Part shown: positions 52,590 through 64,000 of the stretch, piece by piece | How the letters are laid out: each line of letters begins with the position of its first letter | How positions within the stretch are numbered: the stretch's first letter is position 1 | Assembly (NCBI GenBank): GCA_008508345.1 | Contig: QNGE01000270.1 | Coordinates: 228,779 to 292,778, forward strand | Source: Paragonimus westermani | Lineage: Eukaryota; Platyhelminthes; Trematoda; Plagiorchiida; Troglotrematidae | Direction: 5' to 3' | Length of the DNA: 64,000 nt | Position numbers and translations under genes: made by a program | Notes under the pieces: generated by a model | Database searches by the model: none | What the model saw: only the letters and a program-made list of their open reading frames with translations | Told to the model about the DNA's origin: nothing

Positions 52590-53362
52590 ATATCACAATG
52601 AAAGTCAATGTGGATGGAGTGCTGTTGTTTAACTATCCTGATGCGTGTTATGGCCCACACTTGGTTGAATTGTACATCTCTTAGCGAGTACCCCGTTCGT
52701 CATTGTTTCGTGTTGCAATCGTGGGCACCCTGACCCCGTCAGCCATAATCCGTAGACGTTTGTGTGCGAAATGTGGGAGATACGTGATGTTGGCGTTGAT
52801 ATTCATTTAACTCATCATTTCGACATTCAGTGCGTTATTTGCGATGTCCCGGCTAGCTGCTACGCCGGGAAAACTGGAAGTCACAGCGGTTACTATGGTT
52901 GCAATAGGTGTGTACAAGTAGGCGGTTTTTATAGTTTGCGACGAATGACGTTCCATTAAACGTTCCCCAGCATTCGCGCCAACCCGTCTTCCGAAGAATT
53001 CGTCGGTCGAAACATCGCATAGGAAACGCCGTGTCATCTCTACCCCAGTTGAATTTAGTTGCCGATTTCCCACTTGACCAGATGCTCCTTCTTGTCCGTG
53101 GCGCCATGGAACGGCCAGTTCACACTTGGTACTTCCCAGATGAACTTTTAGGTTTGCGTCTGCCTAACACCATGCAGCTGGCCACTGGGAGCAAAATAAA
53201 GGCATTCCCTCCTCAACTGTTTGCAGACTTTCCCCGCTAGTGTGGTATATTCACCAACTACGACCTCTTCAAACCCAATGCGAGCTTTGTGTTATTATTA
53301 TACTTGGGCCCATGGGTATGCGTTCCTTCCGTCCATGCTCCATGTATGAGAACTTCCCCTAG
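52590..53362 (+). pseudogene. Transposase-like protein, piece 1 (N-terminal half)
   Basis: In order: a VDGVLLF motif (52.6 kb), FRVAIVG, then IQCVICDVPASCYAGKTGSH with SGYYGCNRC (52.8-52.9 kb, Cys-rich), ADFPLDQMLLLVRGAMERP (53.05 kb), VLLLYLGPWV (53.3 kb) and CSMYENF. This is the order of a family of long invertebrate proteins annotated only as transposase-domain proteins; I cannot name the DNA-transposon superfamily. Several frames are used. Confidence 0.65.
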
Positions 53363-53369
53363 TAGCAAA

Positions 53370-55470
53370 CTAGAACGCTGGGCCGTTCTCTGAACAATAT
53401 TTAAGTGTTCCTTTTGGAACACTCACGGAAGCAATAATAATGGCATATTTCTCAACACATATGTGGGAAACACGCTCAGGAGAGCTCGATCAGTGTACAC
53501 ACTTCAAAGCATTTGAACACCACAATTGTGAATTGCACAGTGAGTGAACTATGTGAATAGAGCACCAAAACAGACACTGTATAAGAAGAAAATTCCACTT
53601 TAGGCAGAAAAATTTGAGATACCTGCTTCTGGGACGATGCTACTTAGAATATCCGAAATTCAATGAAACAGTCCAGTCGTTACATCAGTTAGCACTCCAC
53701 AAGGTGGTCACTGTCCTATTGGTCAAGGTCGTGTCAAAAAGTGGTGTTTGGGGGATGGAGGGAATGTACTGTCAAAGAATTTCACCGTTGTTTCATGTAG
53801 GTTGTCCAGGAAAGATATATAGAAAATTTTGTCAGAATGGAGGAAGATGGGAAAGCACATTCCTGTGCGAAAGAATAGATGGACCTCTCAATTGGACCTC
53901 ATTCTTTGCTCAAAATCCAAAGAATTTTGCGGATCTTGCGAAGAGCTCAACCTTTACGGGATTTTAAGTGTCTGAACGGGGTGGAATGTTTTCTCATGTG
54001 AGATGCATTTGTGAGATCGAGAATGAAAAGTGGAATCACGCGATAAACGGGAGAAAATAAATTGACTATGTGAGCTATGACAAACAACAGAATATGTGAT
54101 TTTCTGGCATAACCCTTTATGTAACGTTAATACCGTTAATAATATTGCGTTAACTGATGAAATATATACTACGTGTGAACAGTTGCTATCAAATAACGCG
54201 AAAGAAGACCGATCATTAGCCTTTTCCAGCATGTGAATACTGCCGAATTTGGACGTTAATTTTCTCTGTACTGCCGATGTATAGGAAGAGAAGAATTTTC
54301 AATAACACCGAGAGTTTTCTGGGTGATCTACCATGGGGGGAGAGAGAAGAGTTCTAACGCAAAGTTCTTATATAGTCATTAGACGAACAGGTTGGGTTTT
54401 TTCTTTCCAAGACAGGTTTAGCCTACACAGATTTTTCACAGTGACCTACAATACACTCGCAAGCTATTAATGAGTATGGAGTCAGGGCGTACCAGGGGGA
54501 CAGGGTTATTACTAACGAGCGTGTGTACATTGGCACCTACACCTGTTGAGTGTATACGGTTTCTTGTTCAAGTGTAAGTCTAAAAACATGGCTGTGTACA
54601 AGATTTATTTTGAAAGTGATAGCTTTGATTAGTTTGAGGGATACCTGACGTAACTTCATGCAATACAGAGAGGATTCTCATGAGATGTTATTAGATACGC
54701 TCTCAAAGATACCGTTCTTGAACAGGTAGAGCTTTAAAATGGAAATGACGTTCGTTATTGTCAGGAAAGTTTCCATGCTTCTTTCAAAATGACTCCAATT
54801 GCATACGGGGGTTTGTTTCAAGTGTGAAAATATTTTACTGAGAAAAGACTTGAACACAGTTTTTGCGTTTTGAAAGCTGCTGAATTAAGTTGCTTGTGCA
54901 TGAATTATACCTAGTCCTACTTTATAAGCGAATCGCAAAGCTGACGGCAAATTTATTGCCAAAGACTAGATTATACGAGTGCAAGTTCAAGCTTGAGTTG
55001 CCGTGACCAAAGAGACTCCAGTGCAAGCGTCTGGCAGCGTTCTCTGTAGCTCATTGAAGATGGATAGGCCAGTAAACTTTTTGTGAAGGAACGTTGGAGG
55101 CTTTCCAGGGTTAACATATAAGGCTTGCGCAGGTGGTTACATAATAACGTGCAGTACTCAAACTGGGCGGGTATATTTTCTTTGCGTTATCTGACGAGAA
55201 TAAGCGCTAACGAAATGATGAGTTTTCCAGTTTAAAAATATGCTGGTGAACCTACACCGTCCATTTGAACTTTGCTTGATCTGACCACCTGGTAGTCGTT
55301 GTGTTGGCGTTAAGTGGTTAATTTCGATTTGCATGGAATCAGCCGGTTCAAACATTATAAGAAAGCATGGTGAACAATGTATGATAATGGATCGAACGGT
55401 TCGTTATCAGTTTTGAAAGGATAAGGTTGGTTGTGCAAACTGCTGATGGCTGTTAAAGTAGTGGTCATGA
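53370..55470. other. Unassigned stretch
   Basis: A 117-codon ORF at 53614-53967 (with FHVGCPGKIYRKFCQNGG) is unrecognised. It could be a broken continuation of the transposase-like gene. Nothing else was seen. Confidence 0.25.
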
Positions 55471-55489
55471 TTATGTAATCTGCTCGGCT

Positions 55490-55960
55490 CGGACGTGGAC
55501 ACCTGACCGTTTTGACGAAAAGTTTTTGAATACGTAGTGTGGGTGTAGTAAGCGGATAGCTATGGCTTCTGAAGCTGCTAACAGGCGCACTTTGATCAGT
55601 TTTGTTTGTGAACAAGGAAGGCGGCAGATAAGACGGAACGAGTCATTGAGATCAATTGGATGGTTGCGCTCCGTTAGTTACGCAGCGATAGAAGACAAGC
55701 AGGATTTTGTCAAGCCCCGAGTTAGCCAAACCGGACGGTGCGCTCGAAAGCGTTCGGACAATCACCGCGTCGTACGGCCTATGTAACTTGTTCTACATAA
55801 GCAAACAAAATGGTGTGTACAGTAAGACGCAACATGGACAGGCAATGTATCTTTCAAGCGATGGAGCGAACCAAAATGTAACTTTTGTTCTAAAGGAGGT
55901 GCAGGCGATTTTTCCCGTCCTGTGACTTTGTGTGTGAAAGCGATTGGTGTGATGTTCACT
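55490..55960 (-). mobile_element. Penelope-like element remnant, opposite strand
   Basis: The minus strand reads YCTHHFVCLCRTSYIGRTTR (GIY-YIG core) and then NHPIDLNDSFRLICRLPCSQ and LLAASEAIAIRLLHP, the same C-terminal order as the copy at 51.2-51.9 kb. Weak family-like sequence extends upstream to about 56.05 kb. Frameshifted and stop-containing. Confidence 0.75.
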
Positions 55961-56239
55961 GAAGAATTTGGACCAAACTTCCGCTGAAATGGCTCTTAAT
56001 GTGATGGTATGTCCCAAGGATGGTTTGCTCACGATAGCAAGTTCCACGCGTTTAGTTCTACAGACCTCCGTTTCAGTGGTCGCTCCAGCAATGGTGACAA
56101 TAAACACTTCGGTGGTACAGAATGCGTGTATGCAACAACGCCCTTCAACACTACTGCCACTACCCTTTTAGACAACGACATCATCGGTACGAACAGTGAT
56201 GAGTAGACGACCACAGAAATTGATCGCGCGATTGCTGTG

Positions 56240-57800
56240 GCAGTCTGTTTGTCATCTAGAACCCTTGTCGCTACCCTCAGTACCTTGAAGGGTGTGATGC
56301 GTCTGTTACCGCTGGATGCACACGCCCTACTAGGAACGCTACGGGCGTGTGCTTCTATATACATCAAAGGAGGGAAGTATGTTCACTTCTGTTTGAATGA
56401 CTGTATAAGTCATATGGTACGAAGGCGATAAACGGAGGACATGAAAGTTCTTCAGCATCAACTGCATATCGGCAGCCAGACCAACTTCACCAGTGTTCGT
56501 CGGGGAGTGATTCCGCGGACTTCACAAACCAAGAAGATCTTAACTGCGCGATCGAAAACTTGTTTATATTGAGGAATAGCTTACTGGTATCAACACACAA
56601 CCGACATTTGCAGGTCGTTTTAGATTGCGTAGCTGATAGTGCACCCGCAAGAACTTTCATTCGCCAGGTGAAAACCGTACCGCTTATTAATGCTGGGAAA
56701 AATATGCAGTACTGAGGGTGTACGTTAGCCGGAGAATGGTGTTCCCATCAAGCAGTTGTTGTTTGCTGACAGACAACGACTTCAGGACCCGAAGCCAACA
56801 AGAACACCATGCTTGGTAGTCTCCTCTCTAGAGATTACACGCGGGTATGGTAACCTGTTCCTCCCTTGATCACATGCGTATGATGTGCCTGGGTTGGAAG
56901 GAGCTTCCCATGAAGTTATTGAACGCGAGTCCAGCGGGAAAGGAGCTTTATCTGCGACCACCTCAAGTGAATAAGTTGAACAGTAGAATAATCAGGGTGA
57001 GATACGACCCGAAGTTCAGGGTAAATATCGACCCGTGGTGGACTACGACTGATGGAAGGCTGCGGGGTTTCGCCATTTTCTGCCCTACGTCTGTCCCCTG
57101 GCGTCGAAACGAAAAGTCAGCGACGAGATTTATGAAAACCTCAATTTCTCCGCTTCCATTTATTTACTGTACCGCCCAAAGTAGTGTCTCGACTACGTGG
57201 TTTATTTGGAGTCGAAATAGCGGAAAACGTTGGTCAAGTGTGCTGTCCTCTACGGTGAGTCGGATCTTGTGTTGAATTTCCACCGTGCCAGTCATCTGGT
57301 TGCAGATATTAGACTACATGGGCTGCTGGACTCTTACTCTGCGTTCCCTTTCAATTCCGACAAGTGAACTTTACGCGGGTGGGTGCGGTTTCCAGATACG
57401 CCTGCTTCACAGATTTATTGACTCATAATAGAAAGGATGCAGGTACAGCCGCCGAAGGACAGTGAAACAGTGGATGATTCACGGGTAAAATTCATTCCAT
57501 TGGTAGTGGACAAGATGGTCGGTTCACTCACAGAGGCGTGGTGTGCAGTGATGCCCAGCCTGACAACGTGGTTTTGGAGAATGTATTACCCTCGGTTACA
57601 AGCACCTCCGCTGGAAGACGCATTCGCATACTTCGTTTTGCTACGTGTTGCGACCTTTTTGGCAAAATGGTGCAATGTATCAGATTGCACTTTTCATCGC
57701 TTCCATATACACACGCCCATCTACCGAGTTCGCCGTAAAAGTATTCAGTGTGGAACGCTACTATTACCACAAAAAGATAGTTTTTTATTGCAGCTCATCA
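56240..57800 (+). pseudogene. Transposase-like protein, piece 2 (nearly complete)
   Basis: Family landmarks in order, in three frames: LPLDAHALLGTLRACASIYI with GGKYVHFCLNDC (56.3-56.4 kb), DSAPARTFIRQVKTVPLINA (56.65 kb), RRMVFPSSS and FRTRSQQEHH, DHMRMMCLG (56.88 kb), WKAAGFRHFLPY (57.06 kb), VSDEIYENLNFSASIYLLY, then CAVLYGESDLVLNFH and DSYSAFPFNSD (57.25-57.36 kb). It shares the IC/VADAPA, FPLD-like and WKATEFR regions with piece 1. Confidence 0.7.
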
Positions 57801-57809
57801 TGTACACGT

Positions 57810-59490
57810 GATAGAGCCTTAGAATAATAAATCCTGCTAATGCAGTGCCGTTTCCATCAACATCAATGTAACAATTGTCAACCAACAGTTTCATTTTCAG
57901 ATATATTTGGCTGAGGAAGAAAGCGCCGGAATATTGCACAAACCGTCGATGACGCAGCCACGGTTTGCACTTTGGCCGGGACTAACTTCTGTGAAGCACC
58001 TTAGGTTGTTGTTGAGTGGTGCACCAGCAACCACTGGATCGAAGCACTACACTGTCAAAATATATCGAGTAACAGGTGTGTTTTAGATTCCCCTCACATA
58101 TTTTAGATGAACTGCATTGGCGTATAAATATCGAAGAATTCTGAAGCAGTTGCCAGACGTACCATCGTCTGATACCACGGATATCACGCATCGCGTTGGC
58201 GGACGCGAAAGGTAAGATGGATTCATACTGTAAAACAATTGCAGACAACCAATAGTTTGCCTGAATTTCACTTACGAAGTGGAGAAGAAGTAGAAATCGG
58301 TGGCTTATCCCGTCGATATCCATTATTCTCCATCACCCCAATTGGAAAATATGTCCCATGTAGCAGCATCCTCAAAACGGTGGACGTTGGAATCGGTGCA
58401 GAACCAGCTCTTTTGCTCCGAGACATGTGAATGGTAACCTTTTGTGTGACAACCACTTAGCTCTGCCATCAATGGTAAGCCAGCAGCAAACAACGAGTAG
58501 CATGTAAAAGTGAAATTGCGAAAGGAGTCAGAAAAGTGAAAAGTAAGTCAGCTTGGTAAATATTAACCGACTTCGCAAGGCCTAATGGAGAACCTAGTCC
58601 TGCAACACATATCAGGAGGCGTGAGGGAATGCATGTCTTACGCTTAGAATCTAATGTTTCGTGATTACAACATGCAACGGCGGATCCATCAACAACCGCA
58701 CCATTCCCGGTGCGCTTTCCCAGGCAACCGACAAAGGACACGCGGCCGCTCAAACTAACGTTGGGGAATGTTGAAGTATGCAGTTGGTGGATATGTTTCA
58801 TTTTTCTAATACGTAATGCTCAGGTAACCTTCCTCACCAGCGCTGGTGGTGCATCCATAGGTGAATGCACCCGATATGTAATGATAACAATACTTGTTGA
58901 TATTGTGGAGATAGCCAGTAACTGGAAAGGAGTGAGAAACCGCGTGTCGATGGCTTCCTTATCTTTGGCCGCAACCGTTGCTGGTATACACAACTGTAAC
59001 CAATTATCGCATTCCAAATGCACAACCTCTCATTAAGAAAACGTTTCCTGCCGTACCGCACGTGGGCGTTGGGGGGATCATTCAACGATGAATGCCGAAG
59101 GCCAGGTTGCCGGTAATCGACGAAGGCAACGTCACCACTACGGACAATTTTGCATTGTGGTTCCGAAGCTTCACTGGCCAAAGTGGCGCCAATGTTGATG
59201 TAAGTATTTCGTTAAGTATGAGATTTAAGTATTCGTACGCCTCACAACTTATTTCAGTGAAATCAAAAACAGTGCACTTAACTTAATGTGCAAGGAATGG
59301 TTTTCATTTAGTACACCTGCGCTTCGTGGGCACGCAGAAATTTTGCGGTGTATGATAAAATTGCTTAATAAGACTGTGTACGAGATGTCCCCTTAAAAAT
59401 CCCAGGAATCATTCGAGGAACGCTCAGAGACCACCGAGGCAGCGGTCGCGCCACTAGGGTCTCAGATCCTTTTCTTCCATATACGTAATA
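57810..59490. other. Unassigned stretch
   Basis: Short ORFs on both strands (57982-58323 minus, 58469-58801 minus, 58710-59036 plus), none recognised. Confidence 0.25.
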
Positions 59491-59499
59491 TCTCATTCT

Positions 59500-59950
59500 A
59501 GTACGTGTCATTCTGAAGTTGAAAGTGCCTGAATTTTGTTCATCTCTATGAGGACGACCAAATGGCCTATAATATACATTGTCTTACCCATGAGTGTAAT
59601 GAATTACAGTGGTTTGGACCGCGATACAATCACTGGGCATTCTGTTTTCAAAATTTCATGGAAAGCATCCTACGTTTGATTGTGGTAGCGAAAAAGCCGG
59701 CTACCCAAGTGCACACTGGAGTATATGAATATGCCATGCTCACAAAAGCACAGCGCAGCGGTGCACAAAAGAATGACCCAAATTCATGCATTTCAATCAA
59801 ATGGAAGCGTGGGATGTTTGTCGTGTGCTCCACGTGCCATATTCCTTGTGCACCCCCGGGAAGATTGTGCTTTGGCAAACAAAAATCGTATTGCATTTAG
59901 GAAAAGAGAACGTTCAGGTGTCTTGCAAACCCTCCGTACGTGTACTTGAT
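59500..59950 (+). pseudogene. Transposase-like protein, piece 3 (C-terminal part)
   Basis: ORF 59562-59900 with upstream FVHLYEDDQ reads MAYNIHCLTHECNELQWFGP, NFMESILRLI and KKPATQVHTGVYE, matching the part of the family that follows the CAVLYGESDLV region of piece 2. No N-terminal part is adjacent. Confidence 0.65.
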
Positions 59951-60356
59951 TCATTCCTCCATGTCTTCCCCTCATCCTACCTATGCAGTTCTCAAGCCCC
60001 GGCCATATCCGCCACCATTAAGTTGAAGTCGTTGTTTAATATTATATGTAGGTGCGTCCTCATCGCTGATGATGGCGAGTTCGTCATCACTCCAATCTTG
60101 CGCACTCTGCAGTGAAAGATTTCGTTCTTTTCAATCTGTAATCACTGATAACTTGTGACACGCGGCTAGTGTCCGAAGCCCATACTGGGACAAGTGAACA
60201 CTACGGTGTTGAACCCACAGATGTAGCTTACTGTTGAGTATCGGGGATAAAAGAAGTCACGGTCATTAGCAATGCGGGGTTGTTGAGGAAAGTGATGGCT
60301 GCATGGCGAACAGTGAAGCAATCAAAGACAATCGAATTTTTATGGGTTAATTTCAG

Positions 60357-61055
60357 TTGCATGAAAATGGTGTTTTGAAGAAAGCCAGTAAGCTCTACTA
60401 TAGCGTTCCATTAATTTCGAGGAAAAATATCGAGAAGCAAAAGAGTATGAGCGAAAAGCAGAACGCAGATCGGATTTCATTTCTGCGGATGCCACCTACG
60501 TTTTATTGCAGCGTACAAGAGAAACAAATGAGCGTCCTCTTTACCGCTGCTAACCGTTGGACAAAATCATACCGTGTTGTTCTCTGAGAGCGACTTTTCA
60601 CAAGGCGCACCTCCTTCAGAGATACATGTTAGCGGGTTGTTTTCGTACTCTTTTGTGGAACAACTGAACATATTCAATGTGGAAAGGAGCCAGTGTGGTA
60701 TAATCCGGGATGACATACATTTTTGCAGAAATATCCCTCCTACTCTGTATCCTTCAACATCTTGGATGTCTGCTGAGTTCACCGATGGGCACTTCGAGAG
60801 CTGTGTAAAATAATTTATCACCTCGGCAATCAAATGATGCATTCGATTGAAAACAATAGGCTGATGGACGACCGCGCGATATATATGAAAGTGACAGTGA
60901 ATAGTACATGGCTCAGTTCCGTTCATATGTGCCCAATCCAAGGAAAGGCTGATTTGGAACACCTTCAGGAACGCCTTCCACTTGACCAACCTGGGGGCGT
61001 CAAAGAAGTTCTAAGAGGAGATGCAATCACCAGCATGCTTAGGACAGACGGTTAG
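60357..61055 (+). other. Cluster of three unrecognised overlapping ORFs
   Basis: ORFs of 76, 79 and 73 codons (60357-60587, 60574-60813, 60834-61055) in a row on the plus strand. A second frame at 60.42-60.55 kb is highly charged (YREAKEYERKAERRSDF). Possible exons or another transposon fragment; not assigned. Confidence 0.3.
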
Positions 61056-61539
61056 ATGGCAATGTCATCACTACACCATGTTTTCAGACACGCGTGTTAT
61101 CAAAAGTTCACCGTGGGTGAACAGTGACTTAATGCGTGCGCTAAGCCTGCGCTTCCGTTTTCGGAAACAAATTCGATGGTGAAGCAAACCGACTGGGTAT
61201 TAATAAAAGGCCCGTTTGATGGGTGCTCCGCTGTGCAATGCCTTTGGTTCTAAGCATCATACGCACTACCTTTCATTTTTGTAAGTGCTGTCCACGACGA
61301 GCACAAATGTCCCTCGGAGTTGAAACAGAATAGTACGGAAGGTTAGAAAAGTCTCTCACACTTGAAAAGGGAGAAGATAATATACATGATGTATATAGAA
61401 TTTTACACACGTCGCCGAGTACAGCTAGCTGTGCACTTCTAGGCATAGCCGTGTACGACATAGGTACACATAGAAAGCGTATATACGGAGTTACAGACAC
61501 ACACCAATTCTAAATTGGATCAAGAACCGCTCGGTTAAA

Positions 61540-62830
61540 GACCTGGTCTAACCCCTACTCGAATATTTTGACCGTTAAAGCTACGAAAGCATAAAGAGAG
61601 GGTTTGTTTCGCGCTTTCATCAATCTGTGGGAGAAGAATAGAGCGCGGACCCTATTATTTGTTTCCGGTTTATGGACCAGCGCATGCTGCCCTCTCAGAT
61701 GACACCCTCATGGGCTGAAAATAGTTCATCTGGTTGATTAGCGAAATCCAATAGGAAAGTGAAAGTTTCCATCAAGTCACCAATAGGTCCTCGTTCAAGG
61801 GAGAATATGTTGAACATTTAGCCTACTAGCATAGTGTAAGGGTTCCATTCCCTCCTTCAACCTAGCAGGTGAACTCAGCGCGATTTCATGGTATTGCTTA
61901 TCTTCCAGTAGGCTCGGACCCCAGGCCTGGATACAATACTCTAAATGAGACCTAACAAACGTTTCTTGTAGCGGAATGAGTACTCCTGGCTGTCTGGATG
62001 GGATGGTTCTCATGGGCTGAGGAAACGAGCCACTTGACTTCTCCGCCGCCAAGGAGCTCGATTCCACGGGTTCAAAATCACTCCGGATTAGAGCCCCGAA
62101 TTCTTTGACCCTGGTAACTTGCAATAGTGTGCTCAGACAACTTGAAGTGCGAAGCTGATTCCGAGCGAAACTGTGACCATCTTTGACCAGCTGCAGGCAT
62201 TTTTCCGGGTTAGAGGACAAATCCAACCGCCAGCTAACCGGACAGCTTCACTAGGTCGAAACAGGTAAGTTTCTGACAATTTTCAAATCATCAACATATA
62301 TACAATCATGAGATGGTATGGGTACGGCTTGGTCCTTCACACAAACTAGAAAAAGTGGAGATCTTCGAATTGGTCCCTGTGGCACTTTGTTAAGTACACG
62401 GTACAATTTTGAGCCGATGGTGACTTCGAGCACTCCGATACAGAGCATATTGGTCGTACTTTGGATGTTAATCAGTACTATCTGGCAATGCTCTAGTTTC
62501 TGGTTAAGTGAGTTAACTGTCTTAGTGAAGTCCAAGCTACGTACCACCACGAATCCGCTCCGATCTAAACGTTACATTTTCCCACACAAAATACGTAACA
62601 GGTTGGACAGGCACGACCTTTTATCTACGAATCTATGTTGATTCGCACCCAACAACTTGTTACCGAATGATTGCTCGGCACATTTTTCCTGGCAGTTTCA
62701 CACACTTTCAGGAAGATTCAGGTGAGGCTGACTGTTCGATAGTTGCCACTTGCCTAACCGACTCCACCGCTGTGTAGATCTATGACAGTTGTTCCACGTC
62801 AACCATGGGAGTGTCTGCCTACTTTGTCAG
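61540..62830 (-). mobile_element. CR1-like LINE reverse transcriptase remnant
   Basis: Minus-strand order: SGNYRTVSLT (62.75 kb), LLGANQHRFVDKRSCLSNLL (62.6-62.65 kb), NKVPQGPIRRSPLFLVCV and IYVDDLKIV (62.3-62.4 kb), then VRSHLEYCIQAWGPSLL (61.93 kb) and a tail FFSHRLMKARNKPSLYAF (61.6 kb). The catalytic Asp pair in YVDD is intact, but stops and frame changes show it is dead. It resembles the element at 29-30.3 kb. Confidence 0.8.
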
Positions 62831-62839
62831 GTTGGTCAA

Positions 62840-64000
62840 GTAGGCTGGTAACTGGAATAAAGGATATACGTCGCGTAAATACCATTTGGCCTCGAGGCTC
62901 TATGAGTACTTAACCACACCAATATTTCCCCTACGGCATAATGAATTGCACAACAAATTTTTAAGTAAATAAAAATCAAGCGGTGCTCTATAACAATCTC
63001 CAGAAGTGCTTTAGTGCTCGTCGCACTAAGTCGCGTTTTCCCCAGGTACTCAATTATCAGACGCGAAAAGCAAAAGGCCGTTGAGGAGAGAGTCCAAATC
63101 TTTATTTGACGAAATGTACAGGTGGTCGCTGATGGCGCTATAAAAGGCACCGACACGCGAAATAGCTAGAGAGACTAGAGACCGGCCATCGACGAGCGAG
63201 TAAACCGGAAGAGTGTGACACGTGTGTCCTTCGGGTTCGCGTCACAGTCACGTGACATGCAGACAAACAACCGGACAGCATGCATCATGCGAGCTTTCTC
63301 AATAGCCTAGGTACAATATGCAACTATGAGTTTTGGAACTATTTTAAACACCATACCGCAGGCAGGCCAGTGATATCTCCAGGCCGCTACAGACCTCAAG
63401 ATGAGGGATGGCCCAATGGTTGACGATCTTATGAGAATAGAACTTCTGCCTGAGGAAGGTCCCTGGACGAATTTTGAGGGGCTTTCTGTCATGTCCCTGC
63501 CGCTTGACATTATTCGCTATGATAAAAATGTGTTCAACGAGACCTTCTCAAAAGAAGAATAATTCTGTAATAAAGTCCACTACCGCTAGCCCCCTTACAG
63601 AAGTAGGACACAACCCAGTAAGTGGCAACAAAAGCAGGTTAAGCAGAGGACGTAGAACACTCGAGTACGTCAAGCCACATTCTGTGGGTTTACTGGGTAG
63701 AAAACGAAAGTGGAAGGCGGCAGCTCTTGATGGTTTCGATTCCCTGGACAAGGAATCTCTCCACAAGTCGCAAATTCTACTGTTTATGTCCAAGGGCTGA
63801 AATGAAGGACGAACAGATGGAAAATAGATAAATGCAAGCCTACTGCTATTGTACACGTGAGTATGTTAATGTACGTGCATTATTAGGTGCGAGTCCTCTG
63901 GCAGACAAACATACACAGGTGGTCATGCGTAGGATATTATGCTGGGGCACAGGCTAAGGTAGCGTTCCAGACGAGCTTGGAACGCAGCGAATGCCATGAT
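62840..64000. other. Unassigned right end
   Basis: No gene recognised. A TATAAAAGG box lies at about 63140, followed by a purine-rich run; a 108-codon plus ORF (63474-63800) with a basic segment (GRKRKWKAAALDG) overlaps a 102-codon minus ORF. Confidence 0.25.

Noticed and set aside
63130..63160. TATAAAAGG promoter-like box
   Set aside because: No gene or LTR could be linked to it; a single TATA match is expected by chance in 64 kb.

Overview
The window is eukaryotic, repeat-dense DNA, most likely from a flatworm (trematode or cestode). The evidence is spliceosomal exon/intron structure, no operons, and a characteristic mix of degenerate retroelements: RTE-like and CR1-like LINEs, CsRn1-type Ty3/Gypsy elements (a Gag zinc knuckle of CX2HX9CX3C form and a primer site resembling the tRNA-Trp type), BEL/Pao fragments and Penelope-like elements with a GIY-YIG nuclease. 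The phylum is inferred from family knowledge; no database search was possible. No rRNA, convincing tRNA, CRISPR array or bacterial-type gene was seen.

Layout. (1) 0.36-23.8 kb, minus strand: at least 19 short exons with good acceptors and GT donors form three phase-consistent runs. I read them as one large host gene of unknown identity, with coiled-coil-like segments, one probable transmembrane segment and a Ser-rich tail. Its introns hold a 447-bp near-perfect inverted repeat (3417-3863 / 6687-7133), an RTE LINE lacking its RT domain, a BEL/Pao integrase remnant, a second RTE remnant (8.9-10.1 kb) and a diverged dispersed repeat. (2) 24.0-26.9 kb: a nearly full-length but dead RTE-like LINE on the minus strand, with an open stretch containing a repeat upstream (27.2-27.85 kb). 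(3) 28.0-30.3 kb: a BEL/Pao integrase tail (plus) and a CR1-like LINE (minus). (4) 30.8-41.5 kb: CsRn1-like Gypsy territory with four related LTR copies, one internal region lacking integrase (33.3-36.0 kb) and one lacking its 5' end (36.9-41.5 kb). (5) 42.2-45.1 kb: a 90-bp insertion with a perfect 12-bp target-site duplication, a CR1 fragment and a second inverted repeat whose core is homogenised. (6) 45.4-49.6 kb: a third Gypsy element of another clade, with related LTR pieces at both ends. (7) 51-60 kb: two Penelope-like remnants in opposite orientation and three pieces of one transposase-like protein family. (8) 61.5-62.8 kb: another CR1-like LINE. The rest is unassigned.

All mobile elements show frameshifts, stops or catalytic substitutions, so none looks autonomous. 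The apparently functional content is the spliced minus-strand gene, which no single long ORF reveals. Splice sites were called by eye, and some acceptors were chosen with reading phase in mind.
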